Assembly (NCBI RefSeq): GCF_003718735.1
Contig: NZ_CP033460.1
Span: 1,674,001 to 1,738,000 of the forward strand
Direction: 5' to 3'
DNA from: Staphylococcus debuckii
GTDB lineage: Bacteria > Bacillota > Bacilli > Staphylococcales > Staphylococcaceae
Length of the DNA stretch: 64,000 bases
Part shown: positions 53,176 through 63,894 of the stretch, piece after piece
Position numbering within the stretch: the stretch's first letter is position 1
Layout: the number at the start of each line of letters is the position of its first letter
Position numbers and translations under genes: made by a program
The notes under the pieces: model-generated
What the model was told of the DNA's origin: nothing
Databases searched by the model: none
The model's input: the letters and a program-made list of their open reading frames with translations, nothing else

Positions 53176-53817
53176 ATGAAAATTTTAGTTACAGCTTTTG
53201 ATCCTTTTGGTGGAGAAGCCACAAATCCAGCTTTAGAAGCGGTCAAATTATTACCTGAAAAAATCGCTCATCACGAAATTACTAAATTAGAAATCCCTAC
53301 TGTTTTCCATAAATCTTCAGATAAGATTGCTGAAATATTAAAAGAAAATACGTACGATGCAGTGCTAGCAATCGGCCAAGCCGGCGGACGTTATCATTTA
53401 ACGCCTGAACGCGTAGGTATTAATATCGATGATGCACGTATTCCTGATAATGAAAATAATCAACCTATCGATATCCCTATTCAATCAGATGGTGCACCTG
53501 CTTACTTTTCAAATTTACCTGTCAAAAAAATGACGCAGTCAATTAAAGATGCAGGTGTCCCAGCTTCACTATCCAACACTGCAGGTACATTTGTATGTAA
53601 TCATATTCTTTATCAACTCGGATACCTGCAAGCTACACAATATCCTGAAATGCTATTCGGCTTTATACATGTTCCGTTCATACCAGAGCAAGTTGTAGAT
53701 AAGCCTGATAAACCTTCTATGGCCTTAAGTAGTATTGTAACAGGACTAGAAGCTGCAATTGGAGCGATTTCCAAAGATGGTCCTGATATCAAAAAACCTC
53801 TAGGGGAAATCCAATAA
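53176..53817 (+). CDS. pcp: Pyrrolidone-carboxylate peptidase (C15)
   Basis: 213 residues. Cysteine peptidase removing N-terminal pyroglutamate. Catalytic triad present: Glu78 (LTPERVGIN), Cys141 ([10 protein letters not shown]), His165 (FGFIHVPF), spaced exactly as in the Bacillus enzyme. Plus strand, 46 bp after tag with its own ribosome site (GGAGATG), perhaps cotranscribed. In the S. aureus locus as I remember it, no pcp lies between tag and hemL, so this may be a species-specific insertion. Confidence 0.94.
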   Translation: MKILVTAFDPFGGEATNPALEAVKLLPEKIAHHEITKLEIPTVFHKSSDKIAEILKENTYDAVLAIGQAGGRYHLTPERVGINIDDARIPDNENNQPIDIPIQSDGAPAYFSNLPVKKMTQSIKDAGVPASLSNTAGTFVCNHILYQLGYLQATQYPEMLFGFIHVPFIPEQVVDKPDKPSMALSSIVTGLEAAIGAISKDGPDIKKPLGEIQ

Positions 53818-53823
53818 TAAAGT

Positions 53824-53862
53824 ACAAGAGTTGGAACAAAATATATGTTCCAACTCTTGTTA
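53824..53862. terminator. Bidirectional intrinsic terminator after pcp
   Basis: Ten-bp perfect stem (53828-53837 and 53847-53856) with AAAATATAT loop and T-rich 3' flank; also suited to the converging minus-strand AbrB-family gene. Confidence 0.85.
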
Positions 53863-53895
53863 TTGCTTAGACAATTTCACACTAAGTTTTTATTC

Positions 53896-54972
53896 TTATT
53901 TTTTAGCAGCACGTTCTGTGTAATTTAAGAAGTACTTAATTGCCGGTGCAATCAAGAATAAGATAAAGAAGATTCTAAAGATGTGGAAACTAGAGATAAT
54001 TGCTACATCCGCATGAGTTTCTAGAGCTACCAAGACGATTTGACTCATACCGCCAGGAGCTGCTCCCAAGAATAAATCATTGAGTGACATATGGTTGAAT
54101 AAATGCACAAAGAACACCATAATCCCTGCACATAAAATCAACATTACATTTTGAAAGGCAATCGCAACTGCGACTCTGCCCTTTAAATCACTTAATAATT
54201 TGGAAATTTGTATACCAATACGTATCATATAAGCAACTTGCGCTCCAGCTATAAGATAATTATCTAAAGTAAAAGTAGCGTTTGTAATCATATTCCATGC
54301 AATTAAAACGACAATAGGAGCTAATAATTGTTTTGTAGGAAAATTGATTTTATCCATTAAAATATAAACTATTGCTACCGCTATAATTAAAAAGATAATC
54401 TGCCAAATTGAAAGTGCCTCACTGAGTGGTTTTAATTTTACTGCTTTTGCTGCGCCGCCTTCTGAATTTCCACTAGACATAAAATAAGAAAGCATCGGAA
54501 TTAAAATCACCACAAAGATAATCCGTGAAGTTTGAGTCAAACTTACAACTAAAATATTTGCTCTTTTATCTTCTTCAGCCATAATCAACATTTGGCTCAA
54601 AGCGCCTGGAATTACACTTAATAGCGCTGTTTCAGTGTTGACTCGTGCTATCTTTTTAAAGAAATAAGCAATTAAAATAGCTAATACTAATAATAAAACT
54701 GTGACCAATACAATTGAGAACCAGTTTTGAGCGATATCATTCACAACGGTCTTTGTAAAAGTTGAACCGATTTGTACCCCAAGTAAAATCAACCCAAGCT
54801 GGCTGATCCAAAATGGCCATTGAATATCCATTTTAAAGAGTCTGATACAAATGATACTCGCAACGATTGGTCCGAACATAAACGGCAGCATGATATGCAA
54901 AGCCGAAAAAATCAAACTGATTATTACTGCTAATAATAATACAATTATATTATTAAGCCATTTTTTATTCAC
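53896..54972 (-). CDS. AbrB-family membrane protein (ammonia monooxygenase-like)
   Basis: 358 residues from GTG at 54972; a GTG three codons upstream is the alternative. About ten transmembrane segments in two related halves, each with a PGALSQM / PGGMSQI-type motif (about 124-130 and 305-311), the internal duplication typical of the AbrB (PF05145) family. Despite the name these are not regulators; they are presumed transporters of unknown substrate. It ends against pcp and is preceded by the terminator of the hem operon. Confidence 0.88.
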   Translation of the reverse strand: MNKKWLNNIIVLLLAVIISLIFSALHIMLPFMFGPIVASIICIRLFKMDIQWPFWISQLGLILLGVQIGSTFTKTVVNDIAQNWFSIVLVTVLLLVLAILIAYFFKKIARVNTETALLSVIPGALSQMLIMAEEDKRANILVVSLTQTSRIIFVVILIPMLSYFMSSGNSEGGAAKAVKLKPLSEALSIWQIIFLIIAVAIVYILMDKINFPTKQLLAPIVVLIAWNMITNATFTLDNYLIAGAQVAYMIRIGIQISKLLSDLKGRVAVAIAFQNVMLILCAGIMVFFVHLFNHMSLNDLFLGAAPGGMSQIVLVALETHADVAIISSFHIFRIFFILFLIAPAIKYFLNYTERAAKK

Positions 54973-55060
54973 TTTTATCACTACCCTTTGGCCCTGACTT
55001 CGCTTTTGCTACGTTAATAATAACATTTTTCTGTACTCATCGTTACTAAATTGTATCATA

Positions 55061-55094
55061 ATAAAAGTACATACCTATCGGCATATACTTTTAT
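55061..55094 (-). terminator. Intrinsic terminator after hemL
   Basis: Thirteen-base arms (55063-55075 and 55080-55092) with several G-T pairs and a 4-base loop, then a T-rich stretch TATTATG. Closes the hemAXCDBL operon. Confidence 0.65.
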
Positions 55095-55118
55095 AAGTTA
55101 AATATTTATTTTAAATGA

Positions 55119-56408
55119 TTATTTATTCGCTACTTTTTCAAATGCTTTATCAAATGCTTCAATTGTACGTTCAATATCTTCTTTAGTGTGTGCAGTTGAT
55201 AAGAATGTACCTTCAAATTGAGATGGTGGTAAGAATACACCCTCATTTGCCATTTCACGATACATTTCACTGAATAACTCTAAGTCACTTTGGTTTGCTT
55301 GTTCAAAGTTTGTGACAGGACCATCATTTAAGAAATAACCAATCATAGAGCCTGCTCTGTTTACTGTCATCGGTACATTATGTTTAGCAGCTACTTTTTT
55401 CAAGCCTTCTTCTAACATATCTCCTAATTCATTAAAGTATTCATAACTTTCAGGAGTTAATTGGCTTAATGTTTCATAACCGCTTGTCATTGCAAGTGGG
55501 TTACCTGATAAAGTACCTGCTTGGTAAATCGTACCTACAGGAGCAATTTTATCCATGATTTCTTTTTTACCGCCGAAAGCACCTACAGGAAGTCCGCCTC
55601 CAATAACTTTACCAAGACAAGTTAAATCAGGCATAACGTCAAAGTAGCCTTGTGCACAATTATAGCCAACTCTGAATCCAGTCATGACTTCATCGAAAAT
55701 CAATAAAGAACCATATTCGTTAGTAATATCACGTAAACCTTGCAAGAAGCCTTCAATCGGAGGTACTACTCCCATATTGCCTGCAACTGGTTCTACAATC
55801 ACTCCTGCAATATCGTCACCATATAATTCAAATGCTTTACGAATAGCGTCTAGGTCATTGTAAGGAACTGTGATTGTACTTTTAGCTGTACCTTCAGGAA
55901 CACCTGGAGAGTCTGGTAAACCTAAAGTTGCTACACCAGAACCAGCTTTAATCAACAATGAGTCGCTATGACCATGATAACAACCTTCAAACTTAACGAT
56001 TTTATCTCGACCTGTGTATCCGCGTGCAAGACGAATCGTATCTTGTGTAGCTTCAGTACCAGAAGATACCATTCTTACTTTTTCAATAGAAGGAACACGG
56101 TCAATCACTAATTCAGCAAGTTTAATTTCTTCTAAAGTTGAAGCACCAAAGCTCGTACCTTTATCTACTGCTTTATGCAAATTCTCAATGACTTGCGGAT
56201 TCTCATGTCCAAGAATTAATGGACCCCAGCTAAGTACATAATCAATATACTCATTGCCATCAATATCATAAATTTTAGAACCTTTACCATGGTCCATAAA
56301 AATTGCTGGCATATCTACAGATTTAAAAGCTCGGACAGGGCTGTTCACCCCGCCTGGCATCAATTGTTCTGCTTTCTTATAGGCTTCAATAGATTTTTCG
56401 TAACCCAT
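55119..56408 (-). CDS. hemL: Glutamate-1-semialdehyde 2,1-aminomutase
   Basis: 429 residues. PLP enzyme converting glutamate-1-semialdehyde to 5-aminolevulinate. Opening [13 protein letters not shown] Lys in [17 protein letters not shown] (about 267), substrate site [11 protein letters not shown] (about 300). Last gene of the haem operon, 1 bp after hemB. Staphylococci also have a second hemL paralogue elsewhere, so this one is the operon copy. Confidence 0.97.
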   Translation of the reverse strand: MGYEKSIEAYKKAEQLMPGGVNSPVRAFKSVDMPAIFMDHGKGSKIYDIDGNEYIDYVLSWGPLILGHENPQVIENLHKAVDKGTSFGASTLEEIKLAELVIDRVPSIEKVRMVSSGTEATQDTIRLARGYTGRDKIVKFEGCYHGHSDSLLIKAGSGVATLGLPDSPGVPEGTAKSTITVPYNDLDAIRKAFELYGDDIAGVIVEPVAGNMGVVPPIEGFLQGLRDITNEYGSLLIFDEVMTGFRVGYNCAQGYFDVMPDLTCLGKVIGGGLPVGAFGGKKEIMDKIAPVGTIYQAGTLSGNPLAMTSGYETLSQLTPESYEYFNELGDMLEEGLKKVAAKHNVPMTVNRAGSMIGYFLNDGPVTNFEQANQSDLELFSEMYREMANEGVFLPPSQFEGTFLSTAHTKEDIERTIEAFDKAFEKVANK

Positions 56409-56409
56409 C

Positions 56410-57393
56410 TTAATCCTCCTTCTGATCTAAATAACGACAAATATCTTTTGAGAAATAAGTGATAATCATATCAGCGCCTGCGCGTTTCATAGAAGTCATT
56501 TGTTCCATTACAATTTGTTCTTCGTTAATCCAACCTTGCATAGCAGCTGCTTTAGTCATGCTATATTCACCACTTACGTTGTATGCAATAACTGGCACAT
56601 TTGTTCTTTCTCTGACATCTCTAATAATGTCTAGGAAACTTAATGCTGGTTTGACAATCATCATATCCGCGCCTTCATGTAAGTCGCTTTCTAATTCTAA
56701 TAATGCTTCGCGACGGTTTGAAGGATCCATTTGATATGTTTTGCGGTCACCGAATGATGGTGCAGATTCAGCAGCATCACGGAATGGACCGTAGAAACTT
56801 GATGCATATTTAATACCATAACTCATAATAGGAATATTATAATATCCCGCTTCATCTAAACCTTTTCTGATTTCAGCAACGAATCCATCCATCATGTTAC
56901 TTGGCGCGATAATATCTGCTCCTGCTTCAACTTGTGAAACAGCTGTTTTTACAAGCAATGGTAAAGATTTATCATTATCGACATCATGTGTATGTTCATC
57001 AATCAAACCACAATGGCCATGGTCTGTATATTCACATAAACATGTATCAGCAATCACTAACATATCTGGATATAATTGTTTAGATTTACGTGTTGCTTGT
57101 TGAATAATACCTTCATGTGCATATGCACCTGTACCTACGGAATCTTTTTCATTTGGAACACCAAAGAACATCACGCCTCTGATACCTAAATCATAAGCTT
57201 CTTTCAATTCTTCATCCAAACGATTCAAGCTAATTTGATAAATACCCGGCATGGAAGGGATTTCTTCTTTAACATCATCTCTTTCCACTACAAAAATTGG
57301 ATAAATCAAATCTTCTTTTCTAACGTGATTTTCTCTGACAAGGCTACGAATTGTTTTATTGGCACGTAGTCTTCTATGTCTATCAAAACTCAT
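56410..57393 (-). CDS. hemB: Delta-aminolevulinic acid dehydratase (porphobilinogen synthase)
   Basis: 327 residues. Joins two 5-aminolevulinate molecules. Catalytic lysines in [14 protein letters not shown] (about 194-207) and [11 protein letters not shown] (about 244-254), metal-site cysteines in [14 protein letters not shown] (about 117-130), which mark the zinc-dependent type. Overlaps hemD by 4 bp (ATGA). Confidence 0.98.
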   Translation of the reverse strand: MSFDRHRRLRANKTIRSLVRENHVRKEDLIYPIFVVERDDVKEEIPSMPGIYQISLNRLDEELKEAYDLGIRGVMFFGVPNEKDSVGTGAYAHEGIIQQATRKSKQLYPDMLVIADTCLCEYTDHGHCGLIDEHTHDVDNDKSLPLLVKTAVSQVEAGADIIAPSNMMDGFVAEIRKGLDEAGYYNIPIMSYGIKYASSFYGPFRDAAESAPSFGDRKTYQMDPSNRREALLELESDLHEGADMMIVKPALSFLDIIRDVRERTNVPVIAYNVSGEYSMTKAAAMQGWINEEQIVMEQMTSMKRAGADMIITYFSKDICRYLDQKED

Positions 57394-58079
57394 TTATGAT
57401 TCCTACTTTCTTTAATAATGTTTAACAATCCATCAATAGTTTGTTCATTAGCCATTTCAGCTTTATAACCAAACTGTTTTATTTTTTCAAAGGTAGGCTT
57501 TCCAATTGCATAATACGTATAATTTGCGCTTAAATTCGCCTCTTCAGCTTCTTCAAAAAAATAATTAGCAGCAGACGAACTTGCAAATGCGATTCCGCTT
57601 GCAAGTCCTCTTCTTAATAATGAAATGGCTTGTTCTATATTCTCAGTGTAAGCCTCAGGTTCATATAAATCTATTTTAACGACTTCGGCATTCTGTTCTT
57701 GAAGTTGAGTTTGTAGTAAAGGGCGTGCAGCCGCACTGCTAGGAATCAATATCCTATTACCTTTATTCACTGTAAATTCATTTATAAATCCTTCTTGTGA
57801 AAAATTTTCAGGAAAGAAATCCACAGTAATTCCATTCTGATTACAATACTTCTTGGTCTTCTCTCCGATAGCCGCTACATGAGTCGCATCAACCTTCGGA
57901 TAATATTCATTGAAAAATTTCACAGCATTTTTAGAAGAAAAAATAATCCAATCATAATGGTCATTTAACAGTTCTTGATTAAATGATAACTTTTTCAATC
58001 TAATGAAAGGCAAATGGATTACTTCTTCAACATATTCATTTAAATTGCTGGTTTGTGTCATAATCACAGGTGCCGCCAT
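57390..58079 (-). CDS. hemD: Uroporphyrinogen-III synthase
   Basis: 229 residues, the most divergent enzyme of the pathway. Bilobed fold: [15 protein letters not shown] (about 46-60), [22 protein letters not shown] (about 104-125) and [15 protein letters not shown] (about 153-167). Cyclises hydroxymethylbilane to uroporphyrinogen III. Between hemC (26 bp) and hemB (4-bp overlap). Confidence 0.94.
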   Translation of the reverse strand: MAAPVIMTQTSNLNEYVEEVIHLPFIRLKKLSFNQELLNDHYDWIIFSSKNAVKFFNEYYPKVDATHVAAIGEKTKKYCNQNGITVDFFPENFSQEGFINEFTVNKGNRILIPSSAAARPLLQTQLQEQNAEVVKIDLYEPEAYTENIEQAISLLRRGLASGIAFASSSAANYFFEEAEEANLSANYTYYAIGKPTFEKIKQFGYKAEMANEQTIDGLLNIIKESRNHK

Positions 58080-58105
58080 TGCTACTCAACTCCAATGTTT
58101 ATGAA

Positions 58106-59032
58106 TTAAGATTCTTCATTCAGTGCATCGATAATTTCTTTTGCACCTTGTTCTTTTAAGATATTACTTACTTCTTTGCCTAATTCTACTGGGTCGTTTC
58201 CTGTAGCTGTTTGTTCATAACGTTCCTTGCCGTCTGTAGACATAATTAATCCCGTAAATGAAAGACGGCCATTCTCATCTTTTGTGGCATAACCGCCGAT
58301 TGGTACTTGGCAGCTTCCATTCATTTCTTTTAAAAATGTACGCTCTGCTGTCACACATTCAGCCACGTCTTGATTATGAACTTTTTTCAGTAAATCTAAT
58401 AACTCAGTATCATCACTACGGCACTCAATTCCAAGTGCTCCTTGACCGATTGCAGGCAAGAGCAATTCAGGATCAAGATATTCAGTAACGATATCATCTG
58501 ACCAGCCCATTCTGCGTAAACCAGCGGCAGCTAAAATAATCGCATCATAATCGTCAGTTTCTAATTTGCTTAAGCGCGTATCAATATTACCTCTAATCCA
58601 TTTAATTTCTAAATTAGGATATTTAGCGAGAATTTGAGCACCTCTGCGAAGAGAACTTGTTCCCACAATGCTTCCATCAGGTAAATCCGCTAATTGAACA
58701 TGATTTTTAGAAATAAATGCATCGAACGGAATTTCTCTATCTGGTATACATCCTAAAGTTAATCCTTCAGGCAGTTCGCTTGGGACATCCTTTAATGAAT
58801 GGATAGCCATATCTATTTCATGACTGAACAATTCTTGTTGGATTTCTTTTACGAATAAGCCCTTGCCTCCAACTTTAGACAATTGCTTGTCTACAATACG
58901 ATCACCTTTAGTGACAATTTCTTTTATTTCTATTTCTAAGCCAGGTTCAGCTTCTTTTAACTTTTCTATAAATTGACGGCTTTGCGTCAATGCTAATTTA
59001 CTTCTGCGCGAACCTACTACAAGCTTACGCAT
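58106..59032 (-). CDS. hemC: Hydroxymethylbilane synthase (porphobilinogen deaminase)
   Basis: 308 residues from ATG at 59032 ([15 protein letters not shown]), with GGAGGA upstream; an ATG two codons earlier is too close to that site. The dipyrromethane cofactor attaches to Cys241 in [28 protein letters not shown] and [15 protein letters not shown] motifs are present. Fourth enzyme of the pathway; sits after hemX. Confidence 0.97.
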   Translation of the reverse strand: MRKLVVGSRRSKLALTQSRQFIEKLKEAEPGLEIEIKEIVTKGDRIVDKQLSKVGGKGLFVKEIQQELFSHEIDMAIHSLKDVPSELPEGLTLGCIPDREIPFDAFISKNHVQLADLPDGSIVGTSSLRRGAQILAKYPNLEIKWIRGNIDTRLSKLETDDYDAIILAAAGLRRMGWSDDIVTEYLDPELLLPAIGQGALGIECRSDDTELLDLLKKVHNQDVAECVTAERTFLKEMNGSCQVPIGGYATKDENGRLSFTGLIMSTDGKERYEQTATGNDPVELGKEVSNILKEQGAKEIIDALNEES

Positions 59033-59063
59033 GCTCATTCCTCCGTTTCAATCTGGTCACTCA

Positions 59064-59888
59064 CTAACCAAAGAAATTCGGAAAGTGAGAGATAAACAAT
59101 AAATTAAACATACTTAACATATAAATCAGCATATTGAATAATACATAATTCAATGGGTTCACTAATCTTTTAGTTCTAATAATAATGTAAGCGACATAGC
59201 AAATCATTATTATAATAGATGAAATTACTTTGGGATCGAGGAGTATTTTAAAACCGATTGTCTGAAATCCCCACTGCGCACCTAGAATAACACCGATTAT
59301 AAGAATAATTAAACCAATGAGTGTTGAATAAAACATAATCTTTTCTAAACTGAAGACACTGCCTATTCTAAAATACTTCTGATCAAAATGCTTCTGTTTA
59401 AGGTTACGATACTGAAGGATATATAATGCACCATTTACAAAAGCTAATGAAAAGAGCGCATAACTGATAATAGCTAATGAAACATGGATGATTAATAACT
59501 CATGGTTCACATTAAACTCAGCGTGACGTATAAATGACTCATTTGGTCGGAAAGTATGAATTGCCATTACTATAAAACCGATTGTATTAAATAAAAAGAT
59601 GGAAAAATCAAGTTGCTTCACAACGCTGATGACTATCGAAATCGAGAGTATCAGCCAATTTAAAAAATAGAATACATCAAAAACTGAACCCAAAGGGACT
59701 GCATGTATACTATTGATATATAAAGATAAAGAGATTGTTTGACACAACCAAACAATCCCCAAAGTGTAGAAACCTACCATTCTAATTTTATGATTCTTTT
59801 TGAAGAAATCATAAAAATAGCAAGAAATACTAAGTAAATAAATCAGCAACGTTATTTCATGGAAACGTACGAAAAATACATCTTGCAT
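59064..59888 (-). CDS. hemX: HemX cytochrome c assembly-like membrane protein
   Basis: 274 residues, about eight transmembrane segments of the CcsA/HemX type, with HVSLAIISYALFSLAFVNGALY (about 134-155) and QWGFQTIGFKILLDPK. In S. aureus HemX lowers GtrR (HemA) protein when haem is sufficient, rather than making cytochrome c. Located between hemA and hemC, consistent with that feedback role. Confidence 0.92.
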   Translation of the reverse strand: MQDVFFVRFHEITLLIYLLSISCYFYDFFKKNHKIRMVGFYTLGIVWLCQTISLSLYINSIHAVPLGSVFDVFYFLNWLILSISIVISVVKQLDFSIFLFNTIGFIVMAIHTFRPNESFIRHAEFNVNHELLIIHVSLAIISYALFSLAFVNGALYILQYRNLKQKHFDQKYFRIGSVFSLEKIMFYSTLIGLIILIIGVILGAQWGFQTIGFKILLDPKVISSIIIMICYVAYIIIRTKRLVNPLNYVLFNMLIYMLSMFNLLFISHFPNFFG

Positions 59889-59910
59889 ATCATCACCATA
59901 CTAAGGCTGT

Positions 59911-61248
59911 TTATTCAAAACCTAAAATATGTCGTGCCGAGAGTTTACGCTCTTTTTTCTCTAGACTTTTTTTGTATTCACTTTCAGCTTCAATATCAAA
60001 AATGTTTTGAAACAGCTCTAATTTTTCACTGCTATTCTTATCGTTACTCAATTCTTTAGCCTGTTTAATAGGATCTTTCAACATTTGGTTAATGATGCTT
60101 TTTGTATGTTTAGATATAACCTTGCGTTCACGCTCGCTTAAATCTGGTAATTTACGGTCGATACTCGCCATTGTATCTTGTTGGATATTCATGGCTTTTT
60201 CACGAAGTGCACGGATGACAGGAACAACACCTAACATATTGACCCAATCGTTATGTTCATTAATTTCGGTTGGTATTTGGTCCGCAATTTGTGCAGCAGC
60301 AGCTTCACGTTCTCTAAGGTTAGCATCCACCAATCCTTTCAAATCATCAATATCATAATTAAAGATATTCATATCAGATTCGATTGCTGGATCGATATCT
60401 CTAGGTACCGCTATATCAATTAAGACCATAGGCTCATGACGACGTTTTCTCAAAACTTTGTTCATCATATCTTGAGTAATAATATAATTTTGTGCACTTG
60501 TTGAACTGATAACTATGTCTGCATTTACAAGTAATTCATCTGAATCATTGATATCTGCATAATTTGTTTGATGTTTCTCAGCAAGTTGTTGTGCACGTTC
60601 TTTAGTTCTATTCACAACTGTAATATTTTCGAGGCCAGATCCTAGAAGATTAAGCAATGAAAGCTCACTCATTTCTCCAGCGCCAATAATAACTGCATGT
60701 TGTGATTTTAAATTTCCAAATACTTTTTTAGCTAATTCAACTGCAGCATATGATACACTGACCGCATTATCTGCGATATCTGTTTCATGATGCGCACGTT
60801 TAGCAAATGTAACCGCTTGTTTAAATAAATGATTAAAAATTGTACCAGTCGTACCTTCTTCTTGAGCAATAAAGAATGCATCACGCATTTGTCCTAGAAT
60901 TTGCGTTTCCCCCAACACAATTGAATCTAGACCAGATGTCACTCTAAATAAATGCTCTACCGCTTCATCCCCTACCAAAGCTTCTGACATTGCTTTGATT
61001 TCTTCAACTTCTAAACCAAATTTACGTGCTAAAAAGCGTTGGATGTAATAACGTCCTGTGTGAATTTGGTCTGCTACCGCATAAACCTCTGTGCGGTTGC
61101 AAGTTGATAAAATAACATTTTCTAATATGGACTTAGTTTCAAATAAGTCCATATGTGATTCACGTATGGCATCAGCTTTGAAAGCAACTTTTTCTCTAAG
61201 TGCTACATCAGCGGTACGATGGTTGATGCTAATCGCAATTATATGCAT
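59911..61248 (-). CDS. hemA: Glutamyl-tRNA reductase
   Basis: 445 residues. Reduces glutamyl-tRNA to glutamate-1-semialdehyde, first committed haem step. Catalytic Cys50 in [12 protein letters not shown], substrate His (about 99-103), NADPH Rossmann loop [10 protein letters not shown] (about 193-202), and a long C-terminal dimerisation helix (from about 325, [10 protein letters not shown]...). First gene of hemAXCDBL, with promoter 35-40 bp upstream. Turnover is controlled by HemX and proteolysis in relatives. Confidence 0.97.
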   Translation of the reverse strand: MHIIAISINHRTADVALREKVAFKADAIRESHMDLFETKSILENVILSTCNRTEVYAVADQIHTGRYYIQRFLARKFGLEVEEIKAMSEALVGDEAVEHLFRVTSGLDSIVLGETQILGQMRDAFFIAQEEGTTGTIFNHLFKQAVTFAKRAHHETDIADNAVSVSYAAVELAKKVFGNLKSQHAVIIGAGEMSELSLLNLLGSGLENITVVNRTKERAQQLAEKHQTNYADINDSDELLVNADIVISSTSAQNYIITQDMMNKVLRKRRHEPMVLIDIAVPRDIDPAIESDMNIFNYDIDDLKGLVDANLREREAAAAQIADQIPTEINEHNDWVNMLGVVPVIRALREKAMNIQQDTMASIDRKLPDLSERERKVISKHTKSIINQMLKDPIKQAKELSNDKNSSEKLELFQNIFDIEAESEYKKSLEKKERKLSARHILGFE

Positions 61249-61282
61249 TTATAACGCCCTCCATACTATTGACAATACTCAT

Positions 61283-61288
61283 ATTATA
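61283..61288 (-). promoter_or_regulatory. Predicted -10 element of the hem operon
   Basis: Minus strand TATAAT with an extended -10 TG one base upstream and no good -35; about 35 bp before hemA. The 280-bp gap to ysxC holds no other recognisable feature. Confidence 0.5.
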
Positions 61289-61528
61289 ACACACATGTGA
61301 CAACCTTAAAGTTATCAATCCACATTAATTATAAATATTCTAATCTAGCAAATGTTTCATTCATAATTTCGTCAAATTTCACCTATCACATATCTTTGCT
61401 GTCATAAAATTGTCAAATCTAGTTGTGGAAAATCATAAACAATGCTAAATCCGTTGTTATTTAAGCTTTCCCCACTTTTAGTATCATTAAAGCAAATTCT
61501 TCATTATAATTTTATCATGTAATAATTA

Positions 61529-62116
61529 TTATAAATAACGTTGAATCGCATTCCAAATCGTCTGCTGATTTTTGTTATTAATAGATGAATAACTAATGAT
61601 TGTATCTTCTTCTTCAAGTTCTAAGCGCTCCTTGATTGCTTTAAGATGCTTTTGAATTTTACCTTTAGCAATTTTGTCTTCTTTCGTAGCAATAACCAAC
61701 ACGGGCAGCTCATAATATTTTAAGAAATCATACATTAAAATATCATCTTCAGTAGGATTATGTCTGATGTCGATTAATTGGATGACTAATTTTAATTGTT
61801 CGCGTTGTGTAATGTACTTTTCAATCATTTTTCCAAACTGTTCGCGTTGTGTTTTACTTACTTTGGCATAGCCATACCCAGGCACGTCTACAAAAACTAC
61901 CTGATCATCTATATTATAAAAATTTAAAGTTTGCGTTTTGCCTGGTTGTTGAGAAGTACGCGCCATATTTTTACGGCCTATCATACTATTGATAAACGTA
62001 GATTTACCTACATTAGAGCGGCCGCTTAATGCTACTTCTTCTAAACCCGTTTCAGGATATTGATCCGGCTTTACAGCACTAATCAATAATTCAATATTAT
62101 TAGGATTTACTTCCAT
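61529..62116 (-). CDS. ysxC: Ribosome biogenesis GTPase YsxC (EngB)
   Basis: 195 residues. TRAFAC GTPase with G1 GRSNVGKST (about 31-39), G2 PGKTQ, G3 DVPGYGYAK (about 76-84), G4 ATKEDK (the NKxD position reads TKED, the usual EngB variant). Essential for 50S assembly. Preceded by the clpX terminator, so transcribed separately. Confidence 0.96.
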   Translation of the reverse strand: MEVNPNNIELLISAVKPDQYPETGLEEVALSGRSNVGKSTFINSMIGRKNMARTSQQPGKTQTLNFYNIDDQVVFVDVPGYGYAKVSKTQREQFGKMIEKYITQREQLKLVIQLIDIRHNPTEDDILMYDFLKYYELPVLVIATKEDKIAKGKIQKHLKAIKERLELEEEDTIISYSSINNKNQQTIWNAIQRYL

Positions 62117-62202
62117 TTTCTCCCTCTTTCCTTTTAATAATTCTTATCTTAGTCGCGTTATATTATATCAGAATTTTACGAGGTTTTGATATTTTTTCTT
62201 CA

Positions 62203-62256
62203 AACAAAAAAATACACCCCAAACTACTCGTGATTGAGTAATTCGGAGTGTAGCAT
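62203..62256 (-). terminator. Intrinsic terminator after clpX
   Basis: Long stem (62213-62229 with 62236-62252, few mismatches) and TTTTTTTTG on the minus strand, directly after the clpX stop. Confidence 0.85.
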
Positions 62257-62267
62257 CAAATTATCAA

Positions 62268-63530
62268 TTAAGCTGATGTTTTTTCTAAATTAACTTCATT
62301 ACCTTCAGCATCATATAAATCTGGATTAGATTCGTTATTAATTGTATTTTCAGTAATAACCACTTTCGCAACATCTTCTGTTGATGGGATATCATACATA
62401 ATTTCGATTAACGATTCTTCAATAATTGAGCGTAAACCACGAGCACCAGTTTTACGTTCGATTGCTTTTTCAGCAATTGCAGTTAACGCTTCTTCTGTGA
62501 ATTCTAATTCAACGTGATCTAACTCAAGCATTTTTTTGTATTGTTTAACTAAAGCATTCTTAGGCTGAGTTAAGATATTTTTTAATGCAGCGATATCTAA
62601 AGTATCTAAGTTTGCAACGATTGGAATACGACCAATAAATTCTGGGATTAATCCGTATGATTGCAAATCTTCTGGACGAATGTGTTCAAGTAATGCACTT
62701 TCGTCGTATTTAGCTGCTTCATTGCTTGCAAAGCCGATTACTTTTTCACCTAAACGGCGTTTGATAACTTCGTCGATACCATCAAAGGCACCACCTAAGA
62801 TGAACAAGATATTAGTTGTATCGATTTGAATAAATTCTTGGTTTGGATGCTTACGACCACCTTGTGGCGGTACACTTGCAGTAGTACCTTCTAAAATTTT
62901 AAGCAAGGCTTGTTGTACACCTTCACCAGATACATCACGTGTTATTGAAGTGTTTTCAGATTTACGTGCAATTTTATCGATTTCATCGACATAAATAATA
63001 CCTTTTTCTGCTTTATCAATATCAAAGTCAGCTGCTTGTATTAAGCGCAGTAAGATGTTTTCAACGTCTTCACCCACATAACCTGCTTCAGTTAAGCTTG
63101 TAGCGTCAGCAATTGCAAACGGTACGTCTAACGTTTTAGCTAGTGTTTGAGCTAATAATGTTTTACCACTACCTGTTGGACCGATTAAGGCAACATTACT
63201 TTTTTGCAATTCTACCTCATCATCTTTAGGTCCAAGTTGTTGGATACGTTTGTAGTGATTATAAACAGCAACAGACAATGATTTTTTCGCTTTATCTTGT
63301 CCTATAACATAGTTATTTAATTGATCCATAATTTCTTTAGGAGTCGGTAAATCTGTGAATTCTTCTGTGGCTGTTTGAGCAAGTTCTTCTTCTACTATTT
63401 CAGAGCATAACTCAATACACTCGTTACAAATGTAGACACCGCTCCCTGCAACAAGTTTTTTAACTTGGTCTTGGTCCTTACCACAGAATGAGCATTTTAA
63501 TTTTTCTTCATCTTCATTGAATTTGAACAT
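62268..63530 (-). CDS. clpX: ATP-dependent Clp protease ATP-binding subunit ClpX
   Basis: 420 residues. N-terminal zinc-binding domain with Cys13, Cys16, Cys35 and Cys38, AAA+ core with Walker [11 protein letters not shown] (about 116-125), pore loop GYVGEDVEN (about 152-160), Walker [10 protein letters not shown], and the IGF loop (VIGFASNEA, about 267-275) that docks to ClpP. Unfolds substrates for ClpP degradation. Promoter region at 63772 and beyond; RBS AGGGGTG. Preceded by tig. Confidence 0.98.
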   Translation of the reverse strand: MFKFNEDEEKLKCSFCGKDQDQVKKLVAGSGVYICNECIELCSEIVEEELAQTATEEFTDLPTPKEIMDQLNNYVIGQDKAKKSLSVAVYNHYKRIQQLGPKDDEVELQKSNVALIGPTGSGKTLLAQTLAKTLDVPFAIADATSLTEAGYVGEDVENILLRLIQAADFDIDKAEKGIIYVDEIDKIARKSENTSITRDVSGEGVQQALLKILEGTTASVPPQGGRKHPNQEFIQIDTTNILFILGGAFDGIDEVIKRRLGEKVIGFASNEAAKYDESALLEHIRPEDLQSYGLIPEFIGRIPIVANLDTLDIAALKNILTQPKNALVKQYKKMLELDHVELEFTEEALTAIAEKAIERKTGARGLRSIIEESLIEIMYDIPSTEDVAKVVITENTINNESNPDLYDAEGNEVNLEKTSA

Positions 63531-63815
63531 TATTTTTTACACCCCTATTCCATAAAGACTATACTAAAACACTCTCAATGTTTCAATTGATGTGTTTATA
63601 ACCTTTATATATATATTTCTATTTTGGGTATCCCTTTCTAATAAACTTTTGGGTAAATAAGCTTAAACAAGACACCACATCTCTTCGAAAAGATGGCTCG
63701 TATCGATAATATAATTTCATAATTTGAATATATCATTTACGCCAACTTATGCAACAAAATTGCTTACAAATACTATAACACAACTTAATCCAAATCAGAA
63801 TTATTCCGATTATAA
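63531..63815 (-). promoter_or_regulatory. clpX promoter and leader
   Basis: A -10 candidate TATAGT (63772-63777, minus strand, extended TG) gives a leader of about 235 bases. An imperfect inverted repeat (AATCAGAAT, 63795-63803, and ATTCCGATT, 63805-63813) covers the -35 position. A small hairpin (63678-63695, CATCTcTT/AAaAGATG) lies inside the leader. No CtsR or HrcA (CIRCE) site was seen. Confidence 0.4.
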
Positions 63816-63823
63816 ATCAAGTG

Positions 63824-63867
63824 TAGAGGATGAGATAGTAAATAATACTTATCTCACCCTCTACATG
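63824..63867 (-). terminator. Terminator-like hairpin after tig
   Basis: Sixteen-base arms (63824-63839 and 63852-63867) pair with one G-T pair; the minus-strand 3' flank CTTGATTTAT is only moderately T-rich, so termination may be partial. Confidence 0.6.
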
Positions 63868-63894
63868 TCTAATTATAAATCTGATTCAATTTAA

